A DNA stretch of 64,000 bases from an uncultured Phocaeicola sp. (GCA_947581855.1 CANPVZ010000006.1:62001-126000); one strand, 5' to 3'; shown: positions 11,863 to 22,296, counted from the stretch's first letter. The notes: a model not told the origin generated them from the sequence alone. Made by a program: numbers and translations.

Positions 11863-13803
11863 TTATTCCATTTTCACCGTCAAGGTCTTCTTTGTAGGAG
11901 GAAAACAAATGTTGTTATCACAACATTGATAGCTGACAGTGCATTTTATTTCTCCTTTTCCGGTTCCGCTTAGTAGTTGCCGGAAAGCGCCGTCGCCGGT
12001 ATAAATGGTAGTTTCCGAACCGCTTAATTGAGTAAAGGCTGGAGTTTTCATTGTTCCTTCCCGTTTATAGCTTTCCGGAAGTTCAAGTTCGATGGTAGTA
12101 GGTAGAAACGGGTCTTTGCTCGATACTTGGGCATAAGTATGGTAACCGGTATGCACCTTCATACATACGACTAGCTCCTTCTTTCCGTCTGTTAGTGTAT
12201 GGATCGTAGCCGATAACGCTACCGGATTCTTATCATCCGTATCTTCTTTCAATTCAGGCATTTTTGTTTCGTGTGCTTTCTGTAATACACTGTAATCATT
12301 GCCCGGTATGCTTGTGTCCGTTGTATTGATTAACCACAACCATCCACCCGATTCGGTAAAGAACATCTTATCTCGGTTGGCATCGAACCATTTTCTCCAT
12401 TCAAGGGGAGAGGTAAAGCGGCAAAGCGTGTAGCGTTGCAGTATGCGGGTCGCCAACTCTGTGTTCTCTTTCTTCTCGAGCATTGAAATACAGGTATCCA
12501 ACAGACGAATATCATTATTGGGAATGCCTACTGTACGTACATCTTCGTCAATATCAAGGTCGTATCCTTGCTCGTCGGGATAGAACCAATTGCGGTTTTT
12601 CTCATAGTAACGTTGGTATTCGCTTGCGTCATCGCCAAACACATGGTAGAGCTTTGGGAAACGCTCTTTCAGATATTCGGCATAAGTCGGTTCTTTTTTC
12701 TCTTCTTCAATGTTGAAATTCAGATACATCTTTTCCGAAGCGCTTAATTCTTCCCCTTTTTTCTGTTTGGCTTGCGCCACTTGTTTGATACTATCGATAG
12801 CTTGATAAAATTCGCGGTTCGTTCGGTTGTAATCCTGCCAGGATTCTCGTGACGCTATGAATTTCTTTGCATCCGCATTTTGGCGGGTAGCGATGCTTTC
12901 GTTCAGTTTGCGGGCAATGATGCGTTGACCTGCAAAGTCGGAAATGTAGACGATAGCATTGGCAAGAGCCGCTTTGCCGGCTTCGGTCAGATAAGCCGGA
13001 GATGCCGAAAAGCCCCAGTGGAAGAAGTTGGCGTGACGGCCTATGGCTACAGCATCGATACTCTTGGCGCATGTTCCGCTGGAAATGATTTCAGTTTCAG
13101 GAGAATCTAAGAAACCTCCGGGACGGCTTACCATACCAATGCGATATTCGGGAGTTGTGGTATAGTTGGCTGTTTGTACGGTCCACATTTCCGTTTCGGC
13201 AGGCAGTGTATACCCATACATCTTTCCGTATTCGAAAGCCGGACCCGGAGTGGGTTTCATTTCCGGTTTGATGTTCACTTTAAAAGGGCCTTTGAATATG
13301 GGATGGTCTTTTACCCAGTGGTGAGCGTCCGCTTCCAGACATAGGCAGAACCAGTCGCATTTGCTTCCGAGGCTACGGCCTAGGTCTTCGCTGGCACTTG
13401 CAATGCAAAGAGTGGGCCGGTCGAAATTATCGGGAAGGTAAGCGGGCTTTTCGTAGCGGATAAGACGTCCGTTCTTATCATATTCTTTAATTGCCGGGCG
13501 GATGGGGTTAGGACGTCCGTCGAAAATGGTTACATCATATTGGTTGGACAAAGCAACGGTGTATTCTTTGCCATCGATAACCTTTACAGTACGGAAACGG
13601 GATTTCAGGAACTTTTCGAAAGAAGCCATACGTGATTTCACGGATTTGGCAAGAGTGAGACTATCGACTTCTATTCCTCCCATTGTTTCGATTTCGGCTG
13701 AGCCACCTACGTATAGTACGCTAATCTTTTGTTTCCCTTGTGCAATCAGGGAGTGTGTTCCCGTTACGAGAAACAATAATATAAGGTATAAATATTTTTT
13801 CAT
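11863..13803 (-). CDS. Periplasmic protein with ThuA/amidotransferase-like and DsbD-alpha-like domains
   Basis: A 646-residue exported protein. I use ATG 13803 because MKKYLYLILLFLVTGTHSLIAQ is a clear signal peptide; the ORF track start adds 22 residues of leader. The first 270 residues resemble ThuA or class I amidotransferase-like folds (KISVLYVGGS, ASEDLG, GTCAKSIDA, RHANFFHWG). The C-terminus resembles the DsbD alpha domain, which takes electrons from a membrane thiol carrier, and ends CTVSYQCCDNNICFPPTK. It closes a minus-strand series with two TlpA-type lipoproteins and a SusCD pair, which fits a periplasmic reductant relay. Catalytic role of the first domain is not established. Confidence 0.7.
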   Translation of the reverse strand: MKKYLYLILLFLVTGTHSLIAQGKQKISVLYVGGSAEIETMGGIEVDSLTLAKSVKSRMASFEKFLKSRFRTVKVIDGKEYTVALSNQYDVTIFDGRPNPIRPAIKEYDKNGRLIRYEKPAYLPDNFDRPTLCIASASEDLGRSLGSKCDWFCLCLEADAHHWVKDHPIFKGPFKVNIKPEMKPTPGPAFEYGKMYGYTLPAETEMWTVQTANYTTTPEYRIGMVSRPGGFLDSPETEIISSGTCAKSIDAVAIGRHANFFHWGFSASPAYLTEAGKAALANAIVYISDFAGQRIIARKLNESIATRQNADAKKFIASRESWQDYNRTNREFYQAIDSIKQVAQAKQKKGEELSASEKMYLNFNIEEEKKEPTYAEYLKERFPKLYHVFGDDASEYQRYYEKNRNWFYPDEQGYDLDIDEDVRTVGIPNNDIRLLDTCISMLEKKENTELATRILQRYTLCRFTSPLEWRKWFDANRDKMFFTESGGWLWLINTTDTSIPGNDYSVLQKAHETKMPELKEDTDDKNPVALSATIHTLTDGKKELVVCMKVHTGYHTYAQVSSKDPFLPTTIELELPESYKREGTMKTPAFTQLSGSETTIYTGDGAFRQLLSGTGKGEIKCTVSYQCCDNNICFPPTKKTLTVKME

Positions 13804-14061
13804 ACTTAGTATAGTTTTATTTAAGTTTTGCTGGTGATAATGAGCTGAAAGCCGGAGATGTAGAGCCAAAAAGCATTATTATGCTATTTTGTGAGCGTTG
13901 TATCGGTTTTTATTTCCTCACTCAGGAGCGCTTATTATCACATACAGGCTAAAACGGTGATGTTTAAATTTGTGTGAATATAAAAACTGAAAATAAACGT
14001 CTTCCTTTTAAAAGTTTCCTTTCTCCAGGAAGCCGTTTCTGTAAAATGAGAGAGTCTTTAT

Positions 14062-15210
14062 TTATTCTCCGAATATTTCTTTCAACTTGTTGTCCAGTTC
14101 TTCATCGTTGAACTTTCCGATAATCTTGAAATCTTTGTCAATCAAATATTTTGTAGGCAGGTAATGGATGCCATATTTGTCGCTGATGTCGTTTGTTTTG
14201 TCCAACTTGTAAGTCTTGCGGTCTATCACCTTCATGCCTCGGAGCACATGGTGGAACATCTCCACGCCATCGTCTTTGATGGCTTTTCGCCAGACGTCAG
14301 ATTGTCCGTCGTTGCTGGCTACGCAGAAAACCTCCAGTCCTTTGTCGTGGTATTTTTTATAAAGTTGTTTTACATGCGGGAAGCTTTTCCTGCACGGCAC
14401 GCACCAGCTTGCCCAGAAGTCGAGCAACACGTATTTTCCTTTTGCTACCTCGGAAAAACTGATGGAATCCCCGTGTACATTCAGTGTGGCGAAGTCGGGT
14501 GCGGGCTGTCCGGGTTGCACTTTTGCCAGGGAAGCCAGTTCCTCTTCAATCTCTTTCACATTGCCGTACTTTTTCACGTTGTCGCTGAAGTTGTCGTATA
14601 TCTCCTTAATCTCCCCGTACGTCATGTCGCCCATTAGGAAACGCATATACCCCGGAGCTGCGTATGAGTCGGGATGTGTCTTTAGGAACGCGGTCTGTAC
14701 TTTTTGTACTCGTTCGTAGTAAGGTTCCATCTGTTCGTGCAAGGCGGCCGCTTTTTCATGGTCTGTTTCTGCGGCGATGGCTTCTTGTATGGATTTTGCC
14801 TCATCTAGAATCTGTGTGGTGAGTGTTTCCAGACTGTCGACCTGTGCTTGGGTGAATGATCCAGTCAGCACCGGTTTTCCGAAGTTTGCCGTATCAATGT
14901 TCAGAGTCATTTCCTTGGGTTCCATATAAAGTCCGCATCGGTTTGGGTTCATATAGTCGTTGGGATCTCCCATGTAGAGCGAAACCTCCCTGTAAGGGGT
15001 TTCCATTTTTCCTTTGAACTCGAACGTTCCGTTGCTGATTAGGGCGCTGTCTTTAACGACTGTTGTATCGTTGGCCGCGTACACCATGTAGATGTATTGT
15101 CCATCCCTACCCTGAATGCTTCCGTTTAACAGATACTGGTCTTTAGGTAGTTGTTGGGCGCAGCTTGCCAGCAGGGCGACTGCAATACCGGAGTAAAGTA
15201 ATTTTTTCAT
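14062..15210 (-). CDS. TlpA-type thiol-disulfide oxidoreductase lipoprotein
   Basis: Lipoprotein (MKKLLYSGIAVALLASC, lipobox LASC) of 382 residues. An N-terminal DUF4369-like beta domain (LNGSIQGRDGQYIYM) and a helical middle part (residues 120-230) precede a thioredoxin domain with the redox site WASWCVPCRKSFPH near residue 267 and the cis-Pro loop YLPTKYLID. Such proteins reduce disulfides in exported partners. It lies downstream of the SusCD locus and upstream of the DsbD-alpha-like gene. Substrate is unknown. Confidence 0.9.
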   Translation of the reverse strand: MKKLLYSGIAVALLASCAQQLPKDQYLLNGSIQGRDGQYIYMVYAANDTTVVKDSALISNGTFEFKGKMETPYREVSLYMGDPNDYMNPNRCGLYMEPKEMTLNIDTANFGKPVLTGSFTQAQVDSLETLTTQILDEAKSIQEAIAAETDHEKAAALHEQMEPYYERVQKVQTAFLKTHPDSYAAPGYMRFLMGDMTYGEIKEIYDNFSDNVKKYGNVKEIEEELASLAKVQPGQPAPDFATLNVHGDSISFSEVAKGKYVLLDFWASWCVPCRKSFPHVKQLYKKYHDKGLEVFCVASNDGQSDVWRKAIKDDGVEMFHHVLRGMKVIDRKTYKLDKTNDISDKYGIHYLPTKYLIDKDFKIIGKFNDEELDNKLKEIFGE

Positions 15211-15249
15211 GTTTGGAATATGTTTTTTAATTGAATGAATATCGGTTGT

Positions 15250-15759
15250 TTATAATTCATATTTGTTTTGGATGTTTTTTATTTCTTGCTCTTGCATTTC
15301 GAACCACTCATAATAGACTTGTGGAATTTGTACGATTCCATTTGTTTCTTTCGATTTAGTATGCCCATGCGTATCTTCCTAAAAAGTCGTTTCACTCGAA
15401 TAAAGGGTTAATCAGACTTCGGTTCCTTGTTCTTTCATTTTACTGATAAGAAGAGACACTTTTGTCATATAGCTTCTTCGTGTCGCGTCGGTCAGAAGGA
15501 TTTCCCAGAAAGAGGTACCTTTATCTTTTTTTCTTTCCGCAGTAATGCTTCCACTCTCCCGATCGTTATTGGTGATAATGAACCCTTTAGAAGCCAGCAG
15601 GGAAAGAGCCGATTTGAATACTACATCATAGTCTGCATCGAAAGTCCGTGTACTAACCATTTGCATCTGTTGTGGACTCAGTTGCAACGTTTTCATGCTT
15701 CCGCATGATGAGAGCAAAAGCGTTAAAACAGAAACATACGAAGGTATAACTTTTTTCAT
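15250..15759 (-). pseudogene. Small lipoprotein gene with two in-frame stops
   Basis: The ORF track gives a 115-residue product (15412-15759) with lipoprotein signal MKKVIPSYVSVLTLLLSSC and a domain that reads FDADYDVVFKSALSLLASKGFIITNNDRESGSI, like BamC-fold lipoproteins. The stop TGA at 15412-15414 is followed in the same frame by LTLYSSETTF, a TAG at 15379-15381, and then EDTHGHTKSKETNG ... QVYYEWFEMQEQEI up to a TAA at 15250. That continuation looks like the normal C-terminus of the family. I infer a 169-residue ancestor broken by two nonsense changes; a truncated product is still possible. Confidence 0.7.
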
Positions 15760-16025
15760 TATGTATGATTTATTAAGTGTGCTATTCTTAAGAATTTAAA
15801 TTGAAAATGTTAACTTATTTAGGTTTCATACATATCGAAGAAAATCACATCATAGAATGCTATCCGTTTCTAAAAGAGTGTCTTCACAAGAAAAAAGCAA
15901 AATTACATTTAAAAATAAAAGTAAATATAGAATTTGTTCTTATTTCTTTTAGGTTTAATCATATTCTTCTTTCCCCATTTATCACTTTACACTAAAATTT
16001 CCGTATCACAGGAGATACCGTCCTT
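15760..16025. other. AT-rich spacer between two lipoprotein genes
   Basis: No gene that I would support; a 64-codon plus-strand ORF here is Lys/Ile/Phe-rich chance sequence. Confidence 0.4.
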
Positions 16026-17258
16026 TTATTTATAGAGACGGTAATCATCTTTAAACTTATTACCGTATTGACCTACAAGAAATTCATCTAATTGGGGTCC
16101 ACGGGCATTGTGATGCAAAATATTTCCGTCCGGTCCCACCAGCACACAGTAAGGGATACCATTGAAATTATATAGTTTTGCTATCGGTCCATCAAAAGCT
16201 TTCAGATCCGAAGCCTGTGTCCAGCTCATTCCTTCCGATTCGATGGCTTTCAGCCAGTCTTCTTTCTTGGCATCCATAGAGATGCTGATAATGTCGAAGC
16301 CATCCGAATGATACAACTCATATACATTTTTCAAATGCGGGATCTCACCCCGGCACGGACCGCACCACGACGCCCAGAATTCCACCAGCGTATAGTGGCC
16401 TTTTCCTACATAATCCGACAATTTGATGGCGTTTCCTTCTTTATCGAACAAATTCAAATCGATGAAAGGAGCTCCGATCGCGCAATTTTTCACGCTGTCC
16501 GCTTTGGCAAACACTTCTTTTCCAATTGCGTTCTCTTTCAAAGAGACCGGAAATGTTTGGATAAGTTCTTCCAAAGTGGCGGCATCGAACATTTCCATGC
16601 ACTCTTTCATAGCGTATAGACCTACAAAATTTTCTTTGTTTTCTTTTATAAGGTTTGCCATACTATTTGCAATGCTCTGTTGTAAGGAATCTGCTTGATG
16701 AACAAATGTCACACAATCGGTAATACCACATCCTTCTTCCGTGCGCGAACGACTATAAAAGTCGCTTGTCAGGTTGTCTTTTATACTTTTTTTATCTGTA
16801 CGCAGTTGCTTGTATTTCATGTATTTTTCTTGTAAAGGGGAACCTTTAACCGATATTTTATTATAATCATATGTTCCTCCGTAAGTATAGAAATCTAATG
16901 GAATGCTGTCGAGGCAAGCGGTTATTTCAATCGTGTTATTATCGACTATCAATGGGATGATAGGACGCATGACAACCCCGCGTTGTCCCATTAGGTTGCG
17001 TGTACTGTCCGGAAAGATTTTAATGGTCAGCAGTTCGGGGGTTTCTCTTTTTCCTTTAAATTCGAACCGTCCATTTTGAATAACGGTACTGTCAATGCCT
17101 TCTAACTGGAAGATGTTATCTCCTTTGCAGAGATATACGGTTTTGCCTTCAGTATCGCCGGTTAATATACCTTGTATGGTGTAGCCTTCCGGTTGGCAAG
17201 CTTGTAGGACGATAGCTCCTATTAACAGGAGTATGCCTTTTATATAAGTTTTCTTCAT
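16026..17258 (-). CDS. TlpA-type thiol-disulfide oxidoreductase lipoprotein with DUF4369 domain
   Basis: Lipoprotein of 410 residues (signal MKKTYIKGILLLIGAIVLQAC). The DUF4369 domain (YTIQGILTGDTEGKTVYL ... NGRFEFKGKRETP) spans about residues 25-125, then helices, then a thioredoxin fold with WASWCGPCRGEIPHLK near residue 290 and the GIPYCVLVGPDG cis-Pro loop. It sits 14 nt downstream of susD and is clearly part of that operon. Its placement suggests that it processes, in the periplasm, something imported by the SusCD pair or a thiol on its partners. Confidence 0.92.
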   Translation of the reverse strand: MKKTYIKGILLLIGAIVLQACQPEGYTIQGILTGDTEGKTVYLCKGDNIFQLEGIDSTVIQNGRFEFKGKRETPELLTIKIFPDSTRNLMGQRGVVMRPIIPLIVDNNTIEITACLDSIPLDFYTYGGTYDYNKISVKGSPLQEKYMKYKQLRTDKKSIKDNLTSDFYSRSRTEEGCGITDCVTFVHQADSLQQSIANSMANLIKENKENFVGLYAMKECMEMFDAATLEELIQTFPVSLKENAIGKEVFAKADSVKNCAIGAPFIDLNLFDKEGNAIKLSDYVGKGHYTLVEFWASWCGPCRGEIPHLKNVYELYHSDGFDIISISMDAKKEDWLKAIESEGMSWTQASDLKAFDGPIAKLYNFNGIPYCVLVGPDGNILHHNARGPQLDEFLVGQYGNKFKDDYRLYK

Positions 17259-17272
17259 AGTTACTTTATTAA

Positions 17273-18721
17273 TTAATTTTTATAATTCTGCGATAAGTTG
17301 GGATTAGAGTTTATGGCGTTTTGCGGGAACGGGAAAATCCACATGGGGGAATCCGGTGTAAGTGTGAATATCTGTCCGGCAATGTCGCGTGTCAATGTTT
17401 CTTTATATCCTTCTACTTGGTTCCAACGTTTACGGTTGATAAAGTTATAATAGGAGTAGATGTTTTCGCCATGTGAAGTTTGCTTCAGGTGGAAAATGGC
17501 ATCTGCTTCTGTAGTAACGGTTCCTTCCAAGGGAGCGTAAACTGCCGGGTCGATACGATTTATACGAATGGCATCTAGCGCTTTCATCGCTTCTTTATAA
17601 TGACCGTTGTGGATTTCCGCTTCGGCAATTATCAGATACATGTGGGTAGTCTTCATCCCGCAACTGTTCCAGCCGGAACTGATGTCATAAGTAAATATGT
17701 AGTCCGGCAATCCCAAATAAGATTTACCCAATCCTATTCCGGGTGTTTTATCGTACATCAGATAGTCGGTAGACATTTTGTCGCGACTGGCATGCCCCTC
17801 TTCGAAAGCGTTCCATGCTTCGGGAGAGAGACCACTGAAGAATTCAATATGGTAAACATAGAATAAATCCTCTTCACATTTCAAAATAGGACGATAAATT
17901 ACCGGATATTCTCCTCCTGTGATGTTACCGGTCAGAGTAGTGATCATCTCATTGTAATTGTTTACGGTTTTGTTAAGCGCTAAGGCTTTTCGGGCTTCTT
18001 CCGCAGCAAGGTCGAATTCTTGCATACTGAGAAGCGCCAAGGCTTTGGCTGCATGAGCGCAAGGTTTGCTTATGCGCATACGGTTTACGGAAATGACTGG
18101 TAGTGCATCGAGTTCAATTGCTTCGTTCAAATCCGCTAGAATATTCTCATATACTTTTTGTACTGTGATTTGTTCGGTGGGCTGGGAAATATCCCATTCC
18201 TCCGTCACGTAAGGGATTCCAGGGTCTTGTGCAGCAGTGGCTGGGTTATAAGCTTTAGCGAATTTATTAACCAAAATGTAATGGAAATAAGCACGTAAAA
18301 CTAGTGCTTCACATTTCAGTTTCTTTTTAGTGGCTTCATCGCCTTCGGCAGCGTCAATATGTGATAAAATTGCATTTGAAATTTGACCGATGATTCCATA
18401 ACATTCGGAATAATCAGAGTCACTGGAAGTTAATTCCGCCATTTTGTCCTGATTCGTTTCGTCCCAAGAGATAAGGATCGCCGAACGGGTTTTGTTGGGA
18501 CGGTTGATAAGAGTTGGAATATTTTCGAAAGCTCTTATCATATCTCCGCAACATACATTCCAATCGGAAGTGGAGATGGAAATTTCTGCATTAAGCAGCA
18601 TTTCTAACTGGTCGGTAGTGGAAAGCAGATTCTTTCCTTTAGGTTGTACTTCTGTAAAGTCGGAGCAGGAACCAGTGAGTAATGCGGTTCCAAGTAGGAT
18701 GCTATATATATATTTCTTCAT
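17273..18721 (-). CDS. SusD/RagB family nutrient-binding outer-membrane lipoprotein
   Basis: Outer-leaflet lipoprotein (MKKYIYSILLGTALLTGSC, 482 residues) that caps a SusC channel and captures ligand. TPR helices are visible (LRAYFHYILVNKFAKAYNP is the family hallmark; AKALALLSMQEFDLAAEEARKAL), and the C-terminus ends in WIFPFPQNAINSNPNLSQNY, typical of SusD. It follows susC by 5 nt. Ligand cannot be deduced; no glycoside hydrolase or lyase is in this operon, so it may import something other than a glycan. Confidence 0.95.
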   Translation of the reverse strand: MKKYIYSILLGTALLTGSCSDFTEVQPKGKNLLSTTDQLEMLLNAEISISTSDWNVCCGDMIRAFENIPTLINRPNKTRSAILISWDETNQDKMAELTSSDSDYSECYGIIGQISNAILSHIDAAEGDEATKKKLKCEALVLRAYFHYILVNKFAKAYNPATAAQDPGIPYVTEEWDISQPTEQITVQKVYENILADLNEAIELDALPVISVNRMRISKPCAHAAKALALLSMQEFDLAAEEARKALALNKTVNNYNEMITTLTGNITGGEYPVIYRPILKCEEDLFYVYHIEFFSGLSPEAWNAFEEGHASRDKMSTDYLMYDKTPGIGLGKSYLGLPDYIFTYDISSGWNSCGMKTTHMYLIIAEAEIHNGHYKEAMKALDAIRINRIDPAVYAPLEGTVTTEADAIFHLKQTSHGENIYSYYNFINRKRWNQVEGYKETLTRDIAGQIFTLTPDSPMWIFPFPQNAINSNPNLSQNYKN

Positions 18722-18726
18722 ATTGT

Positions 18727-21700
18727 TTATAAGTTAACGTTTATACCAAAGATGTAAGAGCTGGGATTACGCAGTCCCAATGTTTCGGGGTCTACACCCA
18801 CTTTATTCTTTACCCAGAGATATTTAGGATTGTCTATCTGGAAACGAAGATTGATGCGATTTACTCCAATGCCTTTCAACCATTTCTCAGGCAGTTCATA
18901 ACCGAATACGATGTTACGGATTTTCAGAAAATCAGCATCGTGTATGGCTGTATTGGAATATTGAGGTTCAGAACCGAGTGAGCTGGAACCGTAACGTCCG
19001 ATACCCGGTGTATTGGTCGGGTTCTCCGGTGTCCAAGCATTCAGGAAATAGCTGGCAATAGTTCCGTAGGATATCGAGAAAGTTTCGGTTTCTGCTAATG
19101 CGCGCATTTTGTGTCCGCCATAGTAAGCCATCAGGATGTTCAGACTGAATCCGTTCCAAGTAAAACGGTTATCCATACCCATCACCACTTTCGGCTCGCT
19201 TTGTCCGGAATACTCTAAGATGTCAATGCTCCTGCTTGATGCGGAATGAGTAGTATTTCCTTCTTCGATGTACCATAAAGTCTGTCCTTTTTGCCCCTCT
19301 TGGTCGCTGATGCCTGCGAAGCGATAGGACCATAGGGCACTGGTAGGATACCCCGTCCGGTAGGGATTGCTTATTAATTGGTAGGCAGAAGAGGACGGAT
19401 TTTCAACATCTGTTACTTTATTGTTGTTATGTGCGAAAGTTAAACTGGTGCTCCAACCAAAGTTTTCGCGTCGTCGTTCTACCAGCCAGTCATACGTTAA
19501 TGCCAACTCAACACCTTTGTTACGGATGCTTGCCATATTGACAAACATGGAAGTAAAACCAGTAGAGGGGTCTAGTGTTTTGTTCGAGAAAATATCTTTT
19601 CCTTCTTTATTGTAGTAGTCGAGCGAACCTCTTAACCGGTTGTTCAGCAAAGAAAAATCCATGCCGACGTTTGTTGTACGGCTCTGTTCCCATTTCAAAT
19701 TGGGATTCGCAGGGCTTTCCACTTCTCCGTACGGGAGGTTGGTATATTGGTTCATACCGGTAGAAGTAGCTGTCATATAACTGGTGGCTCCTTGATAGAT
19801 GTTACCTGTTACGCCATAGCTCACACGCAGTTTCAGGAAATTAATCCACTGTAACGGTTTCATGAAGCTTTCGTTATGTAAATTCCATCCTGCGCCTACC
19901 GACCATAACGGTTTCCCACGGAATTTAGAGTTCAAACCGTATACATCGGCATAATCTTTACGATATGAAGCAAATACATTATACTTTTCGTCATATGTAT
20001 AAGTCAGGTTGGCATAGCCTGATGCATAGCGGTGCAATTCTTCCGGAACGACACCCATGCCATCCCGGAAGTAGGGATTGAACACGAACTGGTTGGCGGG
20101 GTATCCTCCGGCAGAAGACATATAGTAAGGACTATAATTTACCAAGCTCAATGCGCCGAAGTCTATGGTATGGGTAGAACTGTTTTGCAGCTGTTCATCA
20201 TAGCCAAGCATCAGAGCTTTAGAACCCCTATATTTTGTTTCCCGGAATTCGAGGCCGGCTAATGCTGCAACGGCGTGTTTCCCGAATGTATTGGTGTAGT
20301 TCATCTGACCGCGGGCTGTCCAATAAGTTCCGTCTGTATCGGTGGTGCGAAGCATTCCGCCGTCTTGGGGAGTAAGGTAAGTAATCTTATTGTTAGAATC
20401 TATCGTTGTGTAGGCATTGCGAATGCTGCGTGCCACATGACTTTGGGCGTTTGCATACCATCTGGTAGTGGTGTGGTCGTTCTCATAAATGAACTGAGTG
20501 TTTACGGTAAGTCCTTTAATAATTTTGAAAAGTAAGTCACCATGATAACGCATGTGTTGGCGTTGAGTCGTTTCTACATTGTTATAAAATTCATCTTTGA
20601 TGTTTACACCCAAGTCATGGAGGCCTTCAGCTCCTTTACTGCTCCAGTAAGGATTACCGTCGTACCAATAATAGAAGGTATTAGCGGTACCATCTTCATT
20701 GTACATACGTTCGTAAGCGGGGATAGCCCACGGATTGGTATGTTTAGCATTATAATCTTCTCCCGGTTCTTTACTTTTGTCGTAAATACCATTGATACTG
20801 AAAGTAGCTGTCAGCCAAGGAGCCATTTCATAAATACCTTTATAGTTGATGTTCAACTGGTTGGCATTCGTATTTATTTTTCCGCTGTTATCATATTTAT
20901 AATTCAAGGTCAGGTTGCTTTGGAACTTGTCCGAACGACTGCGTACCGACAGGTTGTACTGTTGCAGAATTTGTTGCCGCAGGATGTTGTCGGCATATTC
21001 TTTGGCAAAGTTATTCTTTTTCAGTGATTCTAAGGTCTCTTTGAGTTGGTCGCGTGTGATTTCTCCCTTGGCAAGTCGGTAATAAGCGTATTGTATAGGT
21101 GATATGGCGCTGGAGCCTCCCTCAATCTCTGTGGTAGTGGAAGATATCGGATCACTTACCTCGCCGTCGTTGTCGAAGAAATAATATTCGTAGTAATCCG
21201 ATTCCACATTTACCTGCTGCTCGGGATTCATGTAGAAGTTGGCTGCATAATCCATATTCTTCTTTTCGTAAATGGTTAAGTTCGCAGAGAAATCAATGTC
21301 TATCTTGCCCTTCTTCTTGGCGTTTTTGGTAGTGATGACAATGATACCGTTTGAAGCGCGTGCACCATAGATAGCGGTGGCGGCGGCATCTTTCAGCACA
21401 TTGACGCTTTCGATGTCATAAGGATTTAAGTCTTCTATCTTGCCTTCGATGGGTATTCCATCTACTACCAATAACGGATTTGTTTCAGCGTATAATGAGC
21501 TTGTTCCACGGATGGTAGTCTTGCCGCCGTAGGTGCTGAGTCCTGCCACGCGTCCTTCCAGGTTATTCAAGATGTTGGTGGTATAGCGTTCCTCGATTTT
21601 ATCTGTACGGATAGTAGTAACGGCACCGGTCATTTTTTCTTTGGCAATATCCTGATAACCGGTAATGATTACTTCGGAAACCATATAGGCATCCTCTTCC

Positions 21701-22296
21701 ATGGTGAAAATGTTTTTGGAAGTTGATGTCACTACCTTCTCTGTTGTTTTTTTCCCTATATAGGAAATGACGAGTGTAGGATTTCCTTTTACCCGTTCAA
21801 GTGTGAAATTTCCATCCATATCCGTGGCCGTTCCTTGTTGGGTACCTTTGATAAGTACGGCTGCACCGATGATTGGGTCCCCATTCTCGTCCAATACCGT
21901 ACCGGTAATTTTTCTTTCTTTCGGTTGAGGTGTTTGTGGAGATGTTTGTCGTGTGATAGTGTAAATGTTTCCTTTCCTGCTGTAAGTCAAGGGTGTGTTA
22001 GTCAGTAACACATTCAATATTTCGCTCACTTCTTTTTGTTGGAAGATGTGTGAGGAACACTTGATTTGCGCCGCTTCGTTAGTCTTGTACACTAATTGCA
22101 CGTGGCTGTTCTTGATAATTTGTTGGAAGGCTTGGTCTAACGTAGTGCCTCGTTCGATACGGATCGTCAGTTTCTGAGCGGCGACTTCCGAAGGGAACAT
22201 ACTCATAAGTCCGATGGCCAAAACCATTAAAAATAGGGAGGTAGCTCTCTTTAAAGCAAAGCATGCCCTTTGTCCATTTTCTTTTTTCTCTCTCAT
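18727..22296 (-). CDS. SusC/RagA TonB-dependent outer-membrane transporter with STN domain
   Basis: A 1189-residue TonB-dependent porin. After the signal peptide (FLMVLAIGLMSMFPSEVAAQ) comes a secretin/TonB short N-terminal (STN) domain (LTIRIERGTTLDQAFQQIIKNS), then a carboxypeptidase-D-like domain (ITGTVLDENGDPIIGAAVLIKG ... TDMDGNFTL), the plug with the SusC box ATAIYGARASNGIIVITTK, and a 22-strand barrel. The STN domain signals to FecR, which agrees with the fecR and ECF sigma genes just upstream. The paired SusD follows by 5 nt. Confidence 0.96.
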   Translation of the reverse strand: MREKKENGQRACFALKRATSLFLMVLAIGLMSMFPSEVAAQKLTIRIERGTTLDQAFQQIIKNSHVQLVYKTNEAAQIKCSSHIFQQKEVSEILNVLLTNTPLTYSRKGNIYTITRQTSPQTPQPKERKITGTVLDENGDPIIGAAVLIKGTQQGTATDMDGNFTLERVKGNPTLVISYIGKKTTEKVVTSTSKNIFTMEEDAYMVSEVIITGYQDIAKEKMTGAVTTIRTDKIEERYTTNILNNLEGRVAGLSTYGGKTTIRGTSSLYAETNPLLVVDGIPIEGKIEDLNPYDIESVNVLKDAAATAIYGARASNGIIVITTKNAKKKGKIDIDFSANLTIYEKKNMDYAANFYMNPEQQVNVESDYYEYYFFDNDGEVSDPISSTTTEIEGGSSAISPIQYAYYRLAKGEITRDQLKETLESLKKNNFAKEYADNILRQQILQQYNLSVRSRSDKFQSNLTLNYKYDNSGKINTNANQLNINYKGIYEMAPWLTATFSINGIYDKSKEPGEDYNAKHTNPWAIPAYERMYNEDGTANTFYYWYDGNPYWSSKGAEGLHDLGVNIKDEFYNNVETTQRQHMRYHGDLLFKIIKGLTVNTQFIYENDHTTTRWYANAQSHVARSIRNAYTTIDSNNKITYLTPQDGGMLRTTDTDGTYWTARGQMNYTNTFGKHAVAALAGLEFRETKYRGSKALMLGYDEQLQNSSTHTIDFGALSLVNYSPYYMSSAGGYPANQFVFNPYFRDGMGVVPEELHRYASGYANLTYTYDEKYNVFASYRKDYADVYGLNSKFRGKPLWSVGAGWNLHNESFMKPLQWINFLKLRVSYGVTGNIYQGATSYMTATSTGMNQYTNLPYGEVESPANPNLKWEQSRTTNVGMDFSLLNNRLRGSLDYYNKEGKDIFSNKTLDPSTGFTSMFVNMASIRNKGVELALTYDWLVERRRENFGWSTSLTFAHNNNKVTDVENPSSSAYQLISNPYRTGYPTSALWSYRFAGISDQEGQKGQTLWYIEEGNTTHSASSRSIDILEYSGQSEPKVVMGMDNRFTWNGFSLNILMAYYGGHKMRALAETETFSISYGTIASYFLNAWTPENPTNTPGIGRYGSSSLGSEPQYSNTAIHDADFLKIRNIVFGYELPEKWLKGIGVNRINLRFQIDNPKYLWVKNKVGVDPETLGLRNPSSYIFGINVNL

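Noticed and set aside
11554-11973. ORFs of the track lying over the arrays (11554-11973, 24958-25431, 25119-25328, 61663-61866, 61675-61911)
   Set aside because: Their proteins repeat phrases like LCTN and FVHK that simply translate the 23-bp repeat; they start or end in neighbouring genes and have no independent support.
15250-15759. Stop-codon reassignment or read-through as explanation for the nonsense codons (also at 59040-61134)
   Set aside because: All three stop types occur, frameshifts are present too, and neighbouring genes use stops normally, so gene decay is simpler.
15801-15995. 64-codon plus-strand ORF
   Set aside because: AT-rich spacer inside a minus-strand operon, biased Lys/Ile/Phe composition, no motif.
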